Assembly: GCA_903644035.1 (NCBI GenBank)
Contig: CAHJXG010000433.1
Coordinates: 1-6,741, forward strand
DNA from: Rhodospirillales bacterium
GTDB taxonomy: Bacteria > Pseudomonadota > Alphaproteobacteria > Acetobacterales > Acetobacteraceae
Reading direction: 5' to 3'
Length of the DNA: 6,741 nucleotides
Every line of letters starts with the position of its first letter. The first letter of the stretch is position 1. A model generated the notes under the pieces. The model worked only from the letters and a program-made list of their open reading frames with translations. It was not told where the DNA came from and made no database searches. Positions 5,942-6,741 of this stretch are shown one piece after another. The translations under genes were made by a program, and so were the position numbers.

Positions 5942-6741
5942 CCGGACGCCGTTCGGCGTTCCGGCCCCATCCCGGTGATGGACGGCGACAGCGTGCGCGG
6001 ATCCCGCATGGGCCAGCGCCCGCATTCCACCTGGCTCAGGAACTGCCCGACCAAGTGATTGAACTGGTCGGGGTCCTCCAGGTTGATGGTGTGGCCGCAG
6101 TTCGGCATCACCGACAGCGCCGCAGACGGGATCGCCTGCTTCATCAGCAGCGCCGGTTGCAGGCACGGCCAGTCCTCATCGCCCGTCAGCACCAGCGTCG
6201 GAACGGTGAGTGCGCGCATCTGGTCCTGCAGGTCATACAGCGACGGCCGCGCGCCCTGAACCCCAAGCTGGGTGTTGGCGGAGCCGAGGGCGCTGTGCTC
6301 GGCCAGATGCCGGGCGAACTCGGCGAAGCCGCGGGGGTCCTTGTTCTCGAACTGCACGCGGGTCGGGCCGTGGGCATAGCGCGCGGCGAAGGCGGCCATG
6401 CCGTCCCGCTTCAGGGTCTCGGCGATCGTGGCGGCCTCGGCCTTGAACCGTTCGGCCTGCTCCGGCTCGGCGCCGTAGCCGCAGCCGGCGACCACCAGCG
6501 ACAGGGCGCGCTGGGGATGGCGGAAGCCGAAGTGCAGGGTGGCGAACCCGCCCATCGACAATCCGACGACGTGGGCGCGCCCGATGCCGAGATGGTCGAG
6601 CACGGCGGCGATGTCGTCCGCGGCGCGGGCTTGCGAGTACTGCGCCGCGTCCTCCGGCACGGCGGAGGGCGGGTAGCCGCGGGCATTGTAGGCGATGGCG
6701 CGGCGGCGCTGGCCGAAGTGCCGCATCTGCGGCTCCCAGCT
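5938..6741 (-). CDS. Alpha/beta hydrolase, N-terminus beyond the right edge
   Basis: Minus-strand gene still open at the right edge. The frame there reads SWEPQ immediately before the first visible Met (6724-6726), and WEPQMRHFGQR followed by IAYNARGYPPS is the usual early beta-strand region of this family, so the true start lies outside the window. Counting from that Met: the nucleophile elbow is GLSMGG (55-60, Ser57); the acid is in TGDEDWPC (181-188, D183 or D185); the catalytic His is H212 in NCGHTINLEDP. A cap region lies between about 85 and 170. The chain ends in a polar tail of about 30 residues after the last helix (FLSQVE). It is a cytoplasmic serine hydrolase resembling enol-lactone hydrolases and related esterases; the substrate is unknown. 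It converges on the amidohydrolase gene, so it is not in the same operon, and a link with the transporter is only suggested by adjacency. Confidence 0.92.
   Translation of the reverse strand, partial: SWEPQMRHFGQRRRAIAYNARGYPPSAVPEDAAQYSQARAADDIAAVLDHLGIGRAHVVGLSMGGFATLHFGFRHPQRALSLVVAGCGYGAEPEQAERFKAEAATIAETLKRDGMAAFAARYAHGPTRVQFENKDPRGFAEFARHLAEHSALGSANTQLGVQGARPSLYDLQDQMRALTVPTLVLTGDEDWPCLQPALLMKQAIPSAALSVMPNCGHTINLEDPDQFNHLVGQFLSQVECGRWPMRDPRTLSPSITGMGPERRTASG
5941..5965. terminator. Strong hairpin at the convergent gene junction, possible bidirectional 3'-end element
   Basis: Left arm GCCGGACGCC (5941-5950), loop GTTC (5951-5954), right arm GGCGTTCCGGC (5955-5965). This gives 10 base pairs, almost all G-C, with one bulged T. 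It begins at the last base of the amidohydrolase stop codon and, on the other strand, encodes the last residues of the alpha/beta hydrolase. No T-run follows on either strand, so it is not a standard intrinsic terminator. It may protect 3' ends or pause polymerase. Confidence 0.4.

Noticed and set aside
4904..6166. Minus-strand open frame of 420 codons spanning the convergent junction
   Set aside because: It overlaps two strongly supported genes and has a repetitive Gly/Ala/Arg/Val-rich translation typical of a shadow frame.

Overview
The window is GC-rich, at roughly 70-78% G+C in the sampled coding lines. The genes are tightly packed with overlapping starts and stops and strongly biased to G/C at third codon positions. 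Protein style and gene order fit a high-GC proteobacterium, most likely an alphaproteobacterium of the Rhodospirillales/Acetobacteraceae sort. That placement is an inference from protein character, not a proof.

Layout from left to right. Bases 1-67 are the last codons of an inner-membrane permease of a peptide-type ABC importer (DppC-like). It overlaps by 4 bases (ATGA) a DppD-type ATPase (64-1038), which overlaps by 8 bases a DppF-type ATPase (1031-2026). Next comes an inserted opposite-strand stretch of visibly lower GC. It holds a MntA-like nucleotidyltransferase antitoxin gene (2375-2671, minus) and, downstream of it, a DUF86/HepT-like HEPN toxin reading frame (about 2039-2382, minus) that has no usable start codon at the expected place and no native stop. 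A 249-base intergenic region (2672-2920) carries the presumed promoter of the next plus-strand unit. That unit is a periplasmic family-5 solute-binding protein (2921-4498) followed 12 bases later by an AbgB-like M20 amidohydrolase (4511-5941). A convergent alpha/beta hydrolase (minus, 5938 to beyond the right edge) shares four bases of stop codon with the amidohydrolase, and a strong hairpin sits exactly at that junction.

How the genes work together (inference): the binding protein captures a peptide-like or N-acylated amino-acid-like compound in the periplasm. The permeases and the DppD/DppF ATPase pair import it. The cytoplasmic M20 amidohydrolase cleaves an amide bond in the imported compound. 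The alpha/beta hydrolase may act on a related ester, lactone or amide, but it is on the other strand and may be unrelated. The MNT/HEPN pair is not part of this pathway. It appears to be an accessory toxin-antitoxin module (HepT/MntA, type VII) that landed between the ATPase genes and the binding-protein gene, and whose toxin half is now degenerate.

No rRNA, tRNA, CRISPR array, insertion sequence or phage gene was seen. I found no clearly undescribed system. The most unusual part is the MNT/HEPN remnant and its overlap with the transporter operon.
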